64,000 bases of DNA from Arthrobacter sp. MYb229. Lineage in GTDB: Bacteria > Actinomycetota > Actinomycetes > Actinomycetales > Micrococcaceae. Under the pieces are notes generated by a model. It searched no databases and had not been told where the DNA came from. It worked only from the letters and a program-made list of their open reading frames with translations. The DNA lies in assembly GCF_002975405.1 (NCBI RefSeq), contig NZ_PCPS01000001.1, positions 434,001 through 498,000 of the forward strand. The letters run 5' to 3'. Numbering within the stretch: position 1 is the stretch's first letter; each line of letters starts with the position of its first letter. Shown here in pieces: positions 8,065 to 15,860 of the stretch. The translations under genes and the position numbers were made by a program.

Positions 8065-8724
8065 ATGAATTTTACTTTTGTAGCATTACCCCTTGCGTTG
8101 TCTTTGGTAGCTGCATTACCGGGGATGGCGCAGGCTGTTGAAACTCCTGTTAGCGAAACCCACACGGTGCAGCAGTCCTCGGAATACGCCCTTTCAACGA
8201 AAGATTTCTTCCCCGAAAAAACCCCTACGGAATCGAACTACATCGAAGCGGAATCGCCTGCCGATGCAGTAGCCAAGATGGATAAGATGGACGAACTACA
8301 CAAAGCCGGATTCAATGTGGGTGCCATGGCAAAAGTGAATTATGGGCCTTGCAAGATCGTTGCCGCAGGTTTTCACACCAGAAAATCTGGGAACTATAGT
8401 ACGGGTGGCTTCAAATCCACAACCTATTGCACCACGAAAGTCACTTCGATCAAGCATTCTTCACAGGCGCGATTTAAACGATTAGCCTGGTGGATCAAAG
8501 GTGGCCCGGATATTAGCCAGCCAGCCCAAAAGATAAAGGGCGATAAATATAACGGCACTTACTATCCTGTTGTCTTCACGCAGACAAATCACGCACTGTC
8601 ATGCAAATCTGCGAAAAAAACCACATGGTCAGGCCGTACTCTCGGAACTATTGTCTACAAAGGCAAGACTTACTATGCTGATGCCTACGCTCCTGTACAG
8701 AAGGGGGTTCCATGCCGTCTCTAA
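8065..8724 (+). CDS. Secreted hypothetical protein, basic, four cysteines
   Basis: 219 aa. Residues 1-24 form a signal peptide (hydrophobic FVALPLALSLVAALPG, cleavage expected after MAQA), though it lacks the usual basic residue after Met. The mature part is lysine-rich and contains four cysteines (YGPCK, TTYCTT, ALSCKS, VPCRL), enough for two disulfides outside the cell. A low-complexity region rich in Glu, Pro and Ser comes first, then a strand-rich Tyr/Lys/Thr domain from about residue 85. I recognise no family. The stop overlaps the next gene by 13 bases, so the two are co-translated. Codon use is AT-richer than the neighbours, in line with recent transfer. Confidence 0.7.
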   Translation: MNFTFVALPLALSLVAALPGMAQAVETPVSETHTVQQSSEYALSTKDFFPEKTPTESNYIEAESPADAVAKMDKMDELHKAGFNVGAMAKVNYGPCKIVAAGFHTRKSGNYSTGGFKSTTYCTTKVTSIKHSSQARFKRLAWWIKGGPDISQPAQKIKGDKYNGTYYPVVFTQTNHALSCKSAKKTTWSGRTLGTIVYKGKTYYADAYAPVQKGVPCRL

Positions 8725-9173
8725 GCAGCATCCTGACAAAAATCAAGATTCGCCTTGGCTCGAAATATTCAGAAGATCTGATGGTCTACGTCGTCTATGG
8801 GAAACAACCCAGCCCATTTCCAGATCTTGAATACATAGAGCCAATAATTGCGATCGTGGCCAGCGAACGTGAATGCTTTGCGATTCAGGAAAAGTATCTA
8901 GACACTAAAGTCAGCTGGGAAGCTCGAAAGGTGCAGGGTGCCGAAAGCATAGACCTGGTAGATGGCTGCGTTTTGTATCTGACGCATACTACTTTGTCAT
9001 CGTACGATGAGGACGCCGATGGGAATCCAATCTTCGGGATCATGGAGAATCCACAGCCCACGGCTCTATATTGCAGTCGGGACGCCGCTGAACAGCAAGC
9101 ACCGGAACAATACCTGCACATCGTTACCCTCGGTGAAATAAACCTTCGTGGCGTCGGAGAGCTTTTGGAATAA
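8712..9173 (+). CDS. Hypothetical acidic cytosolic protein coupled to the secreted protein
   Basis: 153 aa with no signal peptide or membrane helix. After a short basic start (LTKIKIRLGSKY) the protein is acidic, with many Asp and Glu, and alternates strands (MVYVVYG, PIIAIVAS, CVLYLTH, YLHIVTLGEI). No family is recognised. Its ATG lies inside the last codons of the upstream secreted protein, an arrangement that ties their production together. An acidic intracellular partner following a basic secreted protein is reminiscent of immunity proteins, but no direct evidence supports that role; an accessory or regulatory role is equally possible. Confidence 0.65.
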   Translation: MPSLSSILTKIKIRLGSKYSEDLMVYVVYGKQPSPFPDLEYIEPIIAIVASERECFAIQEKYLDTKVSWEARKVQGAESIDLVDGCVLYLTHTTLSSYDEDADGNPIFGIMENPQPTALYCSRDAAEQQAPEQYLHIVTLGEINLRGVGELLE

Positions 9174-9217
9174 GTGTCCAGCACCCTACGCCAATACCTG
9201 AAGTTGCCAGACATGAC

Positions 9218-9243
9218 GGGGCCGCACCTGCCAGGTGTGGCCC
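9218..9243 (+). terminator. Hairpin after the island gene pair
   Basis: GGGCCGCACCT and AGGTGTGGCCC form a stem with one G-T mismatch and a three-base loop, 45 bases after the stop of the 8712 gene. Only a weak pyrimidine run follows (CTCTTC), so termination may be inefficient. Confidence 0.55.
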
Positions 9244-9967
9244 TCTTCATGTTGCTTGCCGCGTTGCAGGAGATGGTATTGGGTTAGATGCCTGTTTGAC
9301 CCTATCCGTGTTGTCTCAACAAACTATGGGTTGCAAGACGTTTCAAGCACGTTGAAAAGTACGAACGTTGGTGATTGAGTTTCCGGCGTTGCGGTGTTCT
9401 ACGAGGGCTCCACTCTTGGAGCTCCATGAACCGCCAATTAGTGTCGCGATTTAACCGCCAAATAAAGTTGGCAGTCAAAACCTCCGGGAAAGCATCTCGC
9501 CGGCCAGCAGTCCCAGCACCTGCAGACTGGGCTGCCGTTGCGCTGCAACCGGAGAATCACCCACGAACTTGGCGCAGGAACAAGGGCGAATATTTTTTCA
9601 TTCAGTCACCGAACCCGAACCCCAATCCATCCACCGGAACTCACACCGCGTATACCACTAATAGGCACCAAGGGCGCTGTGCCCCGGCAACCGGTAAATA
9701 AGTGTTCGGCAGGTGAAGTGATCTAGCGGCTGTGAATGAAAAAATTCACCCAAGAAGCCCGGAAACTCCAGACGGATCAGCCGGCCCGGTTGAGCGGGTC
9801 AGTGCCCATTGTGGAATTGAGAATTTGCCGATGGCTAGTCCCAGATGTTTTTGAGAGTCAATGGCCGCCCTATCCGCGTCGTTCTTCCGGGCGTAACCTG
9901 AAAGTACGACGGCAGACAACGCACAGGCCGGTCGCACCGGCCGGCCCATTTCAGGAGGCGGAGGGTT
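9244..9967. other. Intergenic stretch with the island's right end
   Basis: About 720 bases without a convincing gene. It contains the inverted 49-bp repeat (9429-9477), the matching 12-base direct repeat just beyond it, and a perfect GGCCGG/CCGGCC hairpin at 9926-9942 in the leader of the isomerase gene. Short open frames here have no family features or ribosome sites. Confidence 0.5.
9429..9477 (-). repeat. 49-bp terminal repeat, copy 3 (inverted)
   Basis: On the minus strand it reads TGACTG, then TTTATTTGGCGGTTAA, then TTGGCGGTT, and matches copy 1 at about 40 of 49 positions. It closes the island on the right. Confidence 0.8.
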
Positions 9968-10834
9968 ATGCAACGGAAACTCGGGGTGAGCACCTGGGTG
10001 TGGACCTCCAGGCTGACCGATGAATCTTTGGCGCATTTGGCTACCCAAGCGGCGCAGCTGGGGTTCGATGCCATCGAGCTACCACTGGAACAACTCGGCG
10101 ACTGGGATCCGGAACGGGCCAAGGACCTGCTGGGCGAACTGGGTTTGCACCCGGTGCTTGCCGCAGTGATGCCTGCGGGGCACAACCTCATCGGGGTGCC
10201 GAGGGCAGAAGTCGAGGCAACGCAGGACTACCTCCGCGGCTGCATCGACGCGGCGGCATCGCTCGGCGCAACCACCGTCGCCGGCCCGCTGTACACCGCC
10301 ACGGGCAGGCTGTTCGCGCTGGACGACGGGCAGCGCAGGGCGGCCTATGCGCAATTGCGCACCGCGTTGGCCCCACTGGTCGAGCACGCCGCCGCGCGAG
10401 GCATCACGCTGGCCATCGAACCGTTGAACCGTCACGAAACCTCGCTGCTGAACACCATCGACCAGTGCTTCGACGCGCTAGAGCCCTTGCTGGGCCCCGG
10501 ATTGGGCATGGGGCTGGACACCTACCATCTGAATATCGAGGAGCAGGAAATTGCCGCCGCGGTGGCCCGGGCCACGGAGCACATCAACCATGTGCAGCTC
10601 AGCGCGAACGACCGCGGAATCGTGGGAGCTGACCATTTCGATTGGCACGGGTTCGTCCATGCCCTGGACCTCGCGGGCTACGACGGACCGCTGTGCGTGA
10701 AGTCCTTCAGCCCGCACAGCCCCACGCTCGCGGAGGCCGCAGCGATCTGGCGGCCGCTGGCCAGCAGCCAGAATGCCTTGGCCGCCGACTCGCTGGCCTA
10801 CCTGCGCAATCTCCAAGCCGGCGGCCTCCGCTGA
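9968..10834 (+). CDS. Sugar phosphate isomerase/epimerase-like TIM barrel protein
   Basis: 288 aa with the AP-endonuclease-2/xylose-isomerase-like barrel: KLGVSTWVW (strand 1), FDAIELPLEQ (strand 2), TLAIEPLNRHE (metal Glu 151), GMGLDTYHLN (metal Asp 184) and HINHVQLSAND (metal His 208). In tagatose/psicose 3-epimerases the fourth ligand is a Glu in an ESFxP motif; here the equivalent is VKSFSP, with Lys 245 in that place. Activity may therefore be altered or lost. A GGAGG ribosome site precedes the ATG. Neighbours do not point to a sugar pathway, so the substrate is unknown. Confidence 0.8.
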   Translation: MQRKLGVSTWVWTSRLTDESLAHLATQAAQLGFDAIELPLEQLGDWDPERAKDLLGELGLHPVLAAVMPAGHNLIGVPRAEVEATQDYLRGCIDAAASLGATTVAGPLYTATGRLFALDDGQRRAAYAQLRTALAPLVEHAAARGITLAIEPLNRHETSLLNTIDQCFDALEPLLGPGLGMGLDTYHLNIEEQEIAAAVARATEHINHVQLSANDRGIVGADHFDWHGFVHALDLAGYDGPLCVKSFSPHSPTLAEAAAIWRPLASSQNALAADSLAYLRNLQAGGLR

Positions 10835-10856
10835 GCGTTGCGCCGGCCCGCGTGCG

Positions 10857-11666
10857 CTATTTGCCGGCGAAGCGGTTGACCAGCCGAACCGAATCGGGGT
10901 GTTCCGACAGGCGGGCAATGCTCGAAGCCTCGGCATGCAGATGGGCTTCGAGTTCCTCCGCGACGCCGGCGCGGAGCAGGGACTTGGTGGGGCCGATCGC
11001 CTGCACCGCGCCGCGCACGAAGCCGTCTTCGAGCTCCGCGAGACGCGGCGCGAAGGTTTCGGAGGACACCGCCTCGTTGGCCAGGCTCCAGTCGACCGCC
11101 TGCTCACCGTCCAGCTTGCGCCCGCCCAGGGTCAGCTCCACGGCCCGTTGATGGCCGAGAACCCGGGGAAGGAAATAGGAGACCCCCGTGTCCGGGCTCA
11201 GCCCGATGGAGGCATATGCGGCCACCAGCGGAGCGGACTCGTCGACCAGCACCCAGTCGGCGCAAAGCACCAGCCCCAATCCAGCGCCGGCCGCCGCGCC
11301 GTTGACCGCGGCGATCACCAGCAACCGGGAACGCACGATCGCCAGTGCCAGCTCGTGGGCCGCCCCGGCCAGCTGCGCCAGATACGCCGGACGGTCCCGG
11401 GCAGCTAGCGCGGCCATGGAATACACGTCGCCGCCGGCGCAGAAGTACCGGCCCTCGCCGGTCAACGTCAGCACCTGCACGTCGGGATCTTCCTCCGCGG
11501 CGCGCAGCGCGGCCAGGGCCTCGCGCGCCAACGCCAGATTCAGCGCATTGCCCTGCCCGGGACGCTGGAAAACTATGCGCACGATTCCCGGCCGAGTCTT
11601 CACGCGGATCGCGGTTGCTGCCTGATTCCTGGTTTCCACCGTGGTGATGGGGATGGGCTGGCTCAT
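10857..11666 (-). CDS. Enoyl-CoA hydratase/isomerase family protein
   Basis: 269 aa from the ATG at 11666, which overlaps the stop of the acyl-CoA ligase gene by four bases; the frame is open further upstream but the overlap and the protein start MSQPIPITTV favour this site. The crotonase oxyanion segments are present: GRYFCAGGDVYSM and AAVNGAAAGAGLGL. The following ASIGLSPDTGVSYFL segment carries the acidic position used by isomerase-type members. It would hydrate or isomerise an enoyl-CoA in the cytosol. With the ligase and thiolase genes upstream it forms a complete activation and chain-shortening set apart from dehydrogenases. Confidence 0.87.
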   Translation of the reverse strand: MSQPIPITTVETRNQAATAIRVKTRPGIVRIVFQRPGQGNALNLALAREALAALRAAEEDPDVQVLTLTGEGRYFCAGGDVYSMAALAARDRPAYLAQLAGAAHELALAIVRSRLLVIAAVNGAAAGAGLGLVLCADWVLVDESAPLVAAYASIGLSPDTGVSYFLPRVLGHQRAVELTLGGRKLDGEQAVDWSLANEAVSSETFAPRLAELEDGFVRGAVQAIGPTKSLLRAGVAEELEAHLHAEASSIARLSEHPDSVRLVNRFAGK

Positions 11667-13276
11667 GCGCGCGGTCCGCTTTCGACTCCGGCACGTTCGG
11701 CCCGCAACTGGCGTTTGAGCAGCTTCCCGGATTGGTTGCGCGGCAGCTGCGCCACAAAATCCACGCGCTTGGGCACCTTGTAGTCGGCGATCCGGCTTTT
11801 CACGTGGCTGCGCACGGATTCGGCGCTCAGCTCGGCCCCTTCCTTGAGCACCACCACCGCCGTGATGGCTTCGATCCAACGCTCGTGGGCGATCCCGAGC
11901 ACGGCCACCTCCGCTACCTGTTCGAGTTCGTAGATGCAGTCCTCGACCTCGCGCGGAGCGACCAGCACCCCGCCGGTGTTGATCACGTCCTTGATCCGAT
12001 CCACCACCTGGATATAGCCCTGGGAATCGACGGTGACCTGGTCGCCGGAACGGAACCAGCCGTCGACAAAGGCCTGCGCCGTGGCTTCGGGCTTGTTCCA
12101 GTAGCCGCTCATCACCTGCGGGGAGCGGTATTGGATCTCGCCTGGTTCGCCAGCCTCGGCTAGTTCCCCGGCGGCGTTGAGCACCCGGGCCTCGACGTAG
12201 AACACCGGACGGCCGCAGGAGGCCGGACGGGCCTCATGCTCCTCGGGGCGCAGCACCGAACACAGCGGACCCAGCTCGGATTGCCCGAAGCAGTTGTAGA
12301 AACCGATCTTCGGGTAGCGTGAGCGCAGCCGCGCCAGAACCGTCACCGGCATGATCGAGGCACCGTATTGGGCTTTGGCCAGCGAGGAGAGATCACGTCT
12401 TTCCAGGTCCGGGTGGTTGCTCAGCGGCACCCACACCGTCGGGGCCAGGAACAGCGACCCGATGCCCTCGGCTTCGACCCTTTCCAGGGTCTCGGCGATA
12501 TCGGGACTGGCTTGCAGCCGGACGCGTGCCCCGAGAGACAAATAGGGCAGCAGGAACACGTGCATGGCCGCGGAGTGGTACAGCGGCATCGCGATCAGCG
12601 GGCGGTCCTCGGCGGTGAAATCCAAGGCAATGATTGAGGAAACATACTGGGCCAGCAGCGCGGCGTGGGTCATCATCGCGCCCTTGGGCGCGGAGGTAGT
12701 GCCCGAGGTATACAGCAGCTGCACCAGCTCGGTCCCGGAGCCTTGCGCCGCCGGCAGCTGCGCCGCCCCGGGATCCAGCGCGGTATCCAAGATTGCGGGC
12801 TCCCCGGTGCCGGCCGGCAAGAGCGTCCATACCCGTTCCACCGCCGGGGCCCGGCCCTGCGCGCGAACCTGGTCGACCAGGGCGAGCCGCCGTTCGTCGG
12901 CTACCACCAGCACCGCGCCCGAATCCTCCAACAGGTAGCTGAGCTCATCGCCTTTCAACGCGAAGTTCACCGGCACATGCACCAGCCCGGCGAGGGCGCA
13001 GGCCAGGAAGAGGATCGCGTAGGCATCGGAATTCGCCGCGTAGGCGGCCACCCGGGAACCGGACGGGAGGTTCGCCACCTGCAGCCGGCGGGCCACGCGC
13101 CGCGCCGCGCTTTCAAGCTCGCGGTAGCTCCACTCGCGCTCTTCGAAGAGCAGGGCGCTGGCCTCGGGGTTGCGCGCGGCGCTGCGGCGCAGCAGGGCAC
13201 CGATAGTGTTATGCGAATCCTTGAGGGCGGCAGACATCGGGTTCGGCTCTTCGCTTGCTGGCAGGGAATCGTTCAT
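11663..13276 (-). CDS. AMP-dependent acyl-CoA synthetase/ligase
   Basis: 537 aa, typical for the ANL family. The P-loop motif is YTSGTTSAPKGAMMTH at about residues 175-190; NCFGQSELGPL is the A5 motif, WFRSGDQVTVDSQGYIQVVDR the A7-A8 hinge, and PRNQSGKLLKRQL the C-terminal catalytic lysine motif. The reaction is ATP-dependent activation of a carboxylic acid to its CoA thioester. The chain length is not readable. An AAGGA site precedes the ATG at 13276; a second ATG at 13237 is possible. It is in one operon with thiolase upstream and enoyl-CoA hydratase downstream. Confidence 0.88.
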   Translation of the reverse strand: MNDSLPASEEPNPMSAALKDSHNTIGALLRRSAARNPEASALLFEEREWSYRELESAARRVARRLQVANLPSGSRVAAYAANSDAYAILFLACALAGLVHVPVNFALKGDELSYLLEDSGAVLVVADERRLALVDQVRAQGRAPAVERVWTLLPAGTGEPAILDTALDPGAAQLPAAQGSGTELVQLLYTSGTTSAPKGAMMTHAALLAQYVSSIIALDFTAEDRPLIAMPLYHSAAMHVFLLPYLSLGARVRLQASPDIAETLERVEAEGIGSLFLAPTVWVPLSNHPDLERRDLSSLAKAQYGASIMPVTVLARLRSRYPKIGFYNCFGQSELGPLCSVLRPEEHEARPASCGRPVFYVEARVLNAAGELAEAGEPGEIQYRSPQVMSGYWNKPEATAQAFVDGWFRSGDQVTVDSQGYIQVVDRIKDVINTGGVLVAPREVEDCIYELEQVAEVAVLGIAHERWIEAITAVVVLKEGAELSAESVRSHVKSRIADYKVPKRVDFVAQLPRNQSGKLLKRQLRAERAGVESGPRA

Positions 13277-13319
13277 GAGCGGGAATCCTTAATCGAGAAA
13301 TCGTTGGCCCGTTCGGGGC

Positions 13320-14468
13320 TTAGAGCCGTTCGAGGATGGTGACGTTCGCCTGCCCGCCGCCTTCGCACATGGTCTGCAAGCCCCAACGGGTATCGCTGCG
13401 TTCCAGCTCATGCAGCAGCGAGGTCATCAATCGGGCACCGGTGGCACCGATGGGGTGGCCGAGCGCAATGGCGCCGCCATTGACGTTGACCTTAGCCATA
13501 TCCGCCTGCGTTTCCTGCTGCCAGGCGAGGACCACGGCGGCGAAGGCCTCGTTGATTTCGATGCGGTCCATGTCCTCCAAGCTCATTCCGGTGCGGGCCA
13601 GCGCGTGCCGCGTGGCGTTGATCGGTGCCGAGAGCATCATCACCGGGTCATCGGCGCGGGCCGAGATGTGGTGGATCCGGGCGCGCGGCTTCAGTCCGTA
13701 GCGTTTGACCGCGGCTTCGGAGGCGATCAGCAGCATGGCGGCGCCGTCGGACATCTGCGAGGCGCTGGCGGCGGTGTGCAGGCCGCCGTCGATAATCGGC
13801 GGCAGCGAGGCCATCTTCGCCCGGTCCGGTATGCGCGGTCCCTCATCGGCGCGCAATTCGGCCAGCGGCAGGATCTCCCGCTCAAAGTAGCCTTGCTCCT
13901 GGGCATGCAGGGCCTTTTCATGGGAAGCGACGGAGAAATCTTCGAGCTGGGATCGGGTGAGCCCCCACTTCTGAACCATCATCTCCACCCCGCGGAACTG
14001 CGAGATCTCCTGGTCCCCATAGCGCTGGGCCCACCGCGCGGAGCCGGTGTACGGGTCGGGGAAGCCGAACTGCGCGGCGGCCGTATTGGAGTAGGACAGC
14101 GGAATGCTCGACATCGATTGCACGCCGCCGGCGACCACTAGATCGCTGGTGCCGCTGAGCACCGCCTGGGCCGCGTAGGACACCGCCTGCTGCCCCGAGC
14201 CGCACTGGCGCTCGATCGTGGTTCCCGGGACTTGTTCCGAGAGGCCCGCAGCCAACCACGCGTTGCGCGCGATGTCCATGGCGTTTGGTCCTACCTGGTC
14301 GATGCAGCCGAGGATGATCTCGTCATATTGCGTCGAATCGATGCCGTTGCGGCGTACCAGTTCCGCCAGCGGCGCGGCCGCGAGATCCAGCGGGTGCAAG
14401 GCCGTCAGGGACTTGCCGCGGCGTCCCACCGGTGTGCGCAGCGCATCGATAATGTAGGCCTCGGCCAT
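13320..14468 (-). CDS. Acetyl-CoA acyltransferase (thiolase)
   Basis: 382 aa, the standard thiolase length. The nucleophilic cysteine is in TIERQCGSGQQAV at about residue 88, the histidine in NGGAIALGHPIGATGAR, and the second cysteine in MCEGGGQANVTILE at the C-terminus, so all active-site residues are intact. Thiolases cleave 3-ketoacyl-CoA with CoA, or condense two acetyl-CoA. A strong GGAGGAG site precedes the ATG. It is the first gene of the minus-strand operon with the acyl-CoA ligase and enoyl-CoA hydratase, so a role in degrading a fatty or aromatic-chain acid is likely. Confidence 0.9.
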   Translation of the reverse strand: MAEAYIIDALRTPVGRRGKSLTALHPLDLAAAPLAELVRRNGIDSTQYDEIILGCIDQVGPNAMDIARNAWLAAGLSEQVPGTTIERQCGSGQQAVSYAAQAVLSGTSDLVVAGGVQSMSSIPLSYSNTAAAQFGFPDPYTGSARWAQRYGDQEISQFRGVEMMVQKWGLTRSQLEDFSVASHEKALHAQEQGYFEREILPLAELRADEGPRIPDRAKMASLPPIIDGGLHTAASASQMSDGAAMLLIASEAAVKRYGLKPRARIHHISARADDPVMMLSAPINATRHALARTGMSLEDMDRIEINEAFAAVVLAWQQETQADMAKVNVNGGAIALGHPIGATGARLMTSLLHELERSDTRWGLQTMCEGGGQANVTILERL

Positions 14469-14507
14469 GGGCTCTCCTCCAAGGTTCGGCGGTTCGCGGA
14501 CCGTTCA

Positions 14508-14528
14508 TCACCGTGTTTTCAGTGGTGA
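14508..14528. promoter_or_regulatory. Inverted repeat upstream of the thiolase operon
   Basis: TCACC and GGTGA arms are separated by eleven bases, about 40 bases upstream of the thiolase start. The dyad could be an operator for a TetR- or GntR-type regulator of the acyl-CoA operon. No regulator gene is adjacent, so this is tentative. Confidence 0.3.
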
Positions 14529-14806
14529 AACCGTGTAATCGAATGGTCGTTGATGCTATGACTAGGATGTCGAACTTACCTTGCGTTGTCTAGGTCACAT
14601 CAGCGGTGCCGGAACGATGGCGTCCTGCCGGGGCCGGGGAAGCGGTATTGAGCGACCCGCAGGCTTGCTTCGGGACGTGGCAAGAACCCTCAGAGCGGCG
14701 CGCCAAGCGGGGAAATACTGCGATCAGCACTTGAACGCGGGGTTCAGGAAGCGCTAAGTTACGAATCAGTAGGGTGCGTAGTGCACCCTGCACAGGAGGA
14801 GTAGCA
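14529..14806. other. Divergent intergenic region
   Basis: Together with the operator-like dyad this leaves 338 bases between the thiolase and GNAT starts. I see no gene in it. Short open frames on both strands lack ribosome sites and family features. Confidence 0.5.
14772..14788 (+). promoter_or_regulatory. GGGTGC/GCACCC hairpin before the GNAT gene
   Basis: A perfect six-base dyad with a five-base loop ends about nine bases before the GGAGGAG ribosome site of the gene at 14807. It could be an operator or a leader hairpin affecting translation. Function not established. Confidence 0.35.
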
Positions 14807-15316
14807 ATGGATTCGCAAAGCCCCGACATGAACCAGCCGCCCTCCGCGCACTCCTTGAGCATCCGCCCATGGACGGGCATCGAAGAAGTTCCGGAACTGC
14901 TGGACGTGTGGAGATCCTCCGTCGAAGGGCGGCTGGATTTCCTCTCGGCCGCCGATTTGACCTCCGTAGCCTCGACCTTGGAAACCGTTTATGCGCAACG
15001 TGCAGAAATTTTCGTAGCGCACCTGGGCACGCAGGTCGTGGGCTTCATGGCCCTGGGCGATCGGCGTGTGGAGCTCCTATGGGTCCACCATGAGCATCGC
15101 CAACAAGGTATCGGCAGAGCGTTGGCCGACTTCGCCCGCTCCCGGTGCGCGGAGATCGAGATGGTGCTCAACGCGCAAAATGCCGCTGGGTTGGAATTCT
15201 ACAAGCGCTGCGGATTCGAATCGGAGGACCAAGCCGGTCTTGTCGGTGCCGACGCTAAAAGTCCTAGCGTGTCCCTGCGTCATGCCAAGGTCCGCGAGCG
15301 ACCCGTGGAACGATAG
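14807..15316 (+). CDS. GNAT family N-acetyltransferase
   Basis: 169 aa. The ATG at 14807 is chosen because GGAGGAG stands six to twelve bases before it. After a short polar start, HSLSIRPWTGIEEV opens the GNAT fold; the acetyl-CoA loop is HEHRQQGIGRALADF (the Q/RxxGxG/A pattern) and the closing part NAAGLEFYKRCGFESE is the usual C-terminal helix and strand. It would transfer acetyl from acetyl-CoA to an amine; the substrate is unknown. The following osmC-like gene begins four bases after its stop, so they are one transcript. Confidence 0.87.
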   Translation: MDSQSPDMNQPPSAHSLSIRPWTGIEEVPELLDVWRSSVEGRLDFLSAADLTSVASTLETVYAQRAEIFVAHLGTQVVGFMALGDRRVELLWVHHEHRQQGIGRALADFARSRCAEIEMVLNAQNAAGLEFYKRCGFESEDQAGLVGADAKSPSVSLRHAKVRERPVER

Positions 15317-15320
15317 ACGC

Positions 15321-15767
15321 ATGACAGAAAATACCCGTTCCCTGCGTAAAGTCTCCATCGAACGCCTGGCCTCGCGCCGTTACCAGGCGACCAGCACCGA
15401 GAGCGGTGCGAGCATCGAGTTCGGCCAAGGCGAAGGCCTGCTCTCCCCGGTCGAACTGCTGCTGGCCGCGATTGCCGGGTGCTCATCGATTGACGTCGAT
15501 GCCGCGACGACCAGGCATGCCGAGCCCGAAAAATTCGAGGTCACCGCGACCGGCTACAAGGTCGAAGCAGGCGGCGCGAGCCAGATGGAAGACATCGATA
15601 TGTCCTTCAACCTGAAGTTCCCCGATACCGTGGAAGGCCGCAAGGCAGCCGGAATGGTCCAGCGCATTGTGAAGCTCTCGCACGACAAATACTGCACGGT
15701 CTCGCGCACCGTCGAGCTGGGGTCCAAGGTCACCAGCACCATCGAGGGCGCCGACTCGGCCTCCTGA
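15321..15767 (+). CDS. OsmC-like peroxiredoxin family protein
   Basis: 148 aa from the ATG at 15321; the frame is open further upstream through the GNAT gene but the family N-terminus starts here. The two reactive cysteines of OsmC/Ohr proteins are present in IAGCSSIDV, at the start of the central helix, and KYCTVSRTV near the C-terminus. LSPVELLLAAIAGC and MVQRIVKLSHDKYC match the family core. These proteins reduce organic hydroperoxides with electrons from lipoylated proteins or thiols. It is coupled to the preceding GNAT gene. Confidence 0.85.
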   Translation: MTENTRSLRKVSIERLASRRYQATSTESGASIEFGQGEGLLSPVELLLAAIAGCSSIDVDAATTRHAEPEKFEVTATGYKVEAGGASQMEDIDMSFNLKFPDTVEGRKAAGMVQRIVKLSHDKYCTVSRTVELGSKVTSTIEGADSAS

Positions 15768-15814
15768 ACGGCCAGCATTTTCGCGGGTCCGAACCAGGGC
15801 CGCGTTGAATTCGA

Positions 15815-15848
15815 CCGGCCATGCCAGACGTTGCACCGGCATGGCCGG
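15815..15848 (+). terminator. Hairpin downstream of the osmC-like gene
   Basis: CCGGCCATGCC and GGCATGGCCGG pair perfectly around a twelve-base loop, some 48 bases after the stop. There is no T-run, so it may be a Rho-independent terminator of weak type or a transcript-end stabiliser. GAATTC occurs on both sides (15807 and 15855), extending the symmetry. Confidence 0.5.
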
Positions 15849-15860
15849 GATGGTGAATTC

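Larger units (their letters stand above)
6409..9477. mobile_element. Putative 3.07-kb mobile-element-derived island with inverted 49-bp ends
   Basis: The segment starts with TGACTG and ends with CAGTCA. Its first 49 bases and the reverse complement of its last 49 bases match at about 40 of 49 positions by my alignment. A near-identical 12-base direct repeat abuts the two ends, as a target duplication would. The interior is visibly richer in A+T than the flanks and contains broken and unfamiliar genes, as expected of acquired DNA. No transposase gene is recognisable, so it is either a remnant or a non-autonomous unit. The paired boxes in each end recall the multiple-repeat termini of IS21-type elements, but that family link is an inference. 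Confidence 0.6.

Noticed and set aside
9375-9701. Open frames running through the right-hand repeat
   Set aside because: They contain the repeat itself, have low-complexity Asn/Pro translations and no ribosome site.
9926-9942. GGCCGG/CCGGCC hairpin before the isomerase gene taken as a riboswitch
   Set aside because: Only one short stem is present, with none of the conserved loops of a known aptamer.
10857-11879. A 71-residue N-terminal extension of the enoyl-CoA hydratase
   Set aside because: The extension lies in another frame of the ligase gene; the ATG at the four-base overlap starts the crotonase domain correctly.
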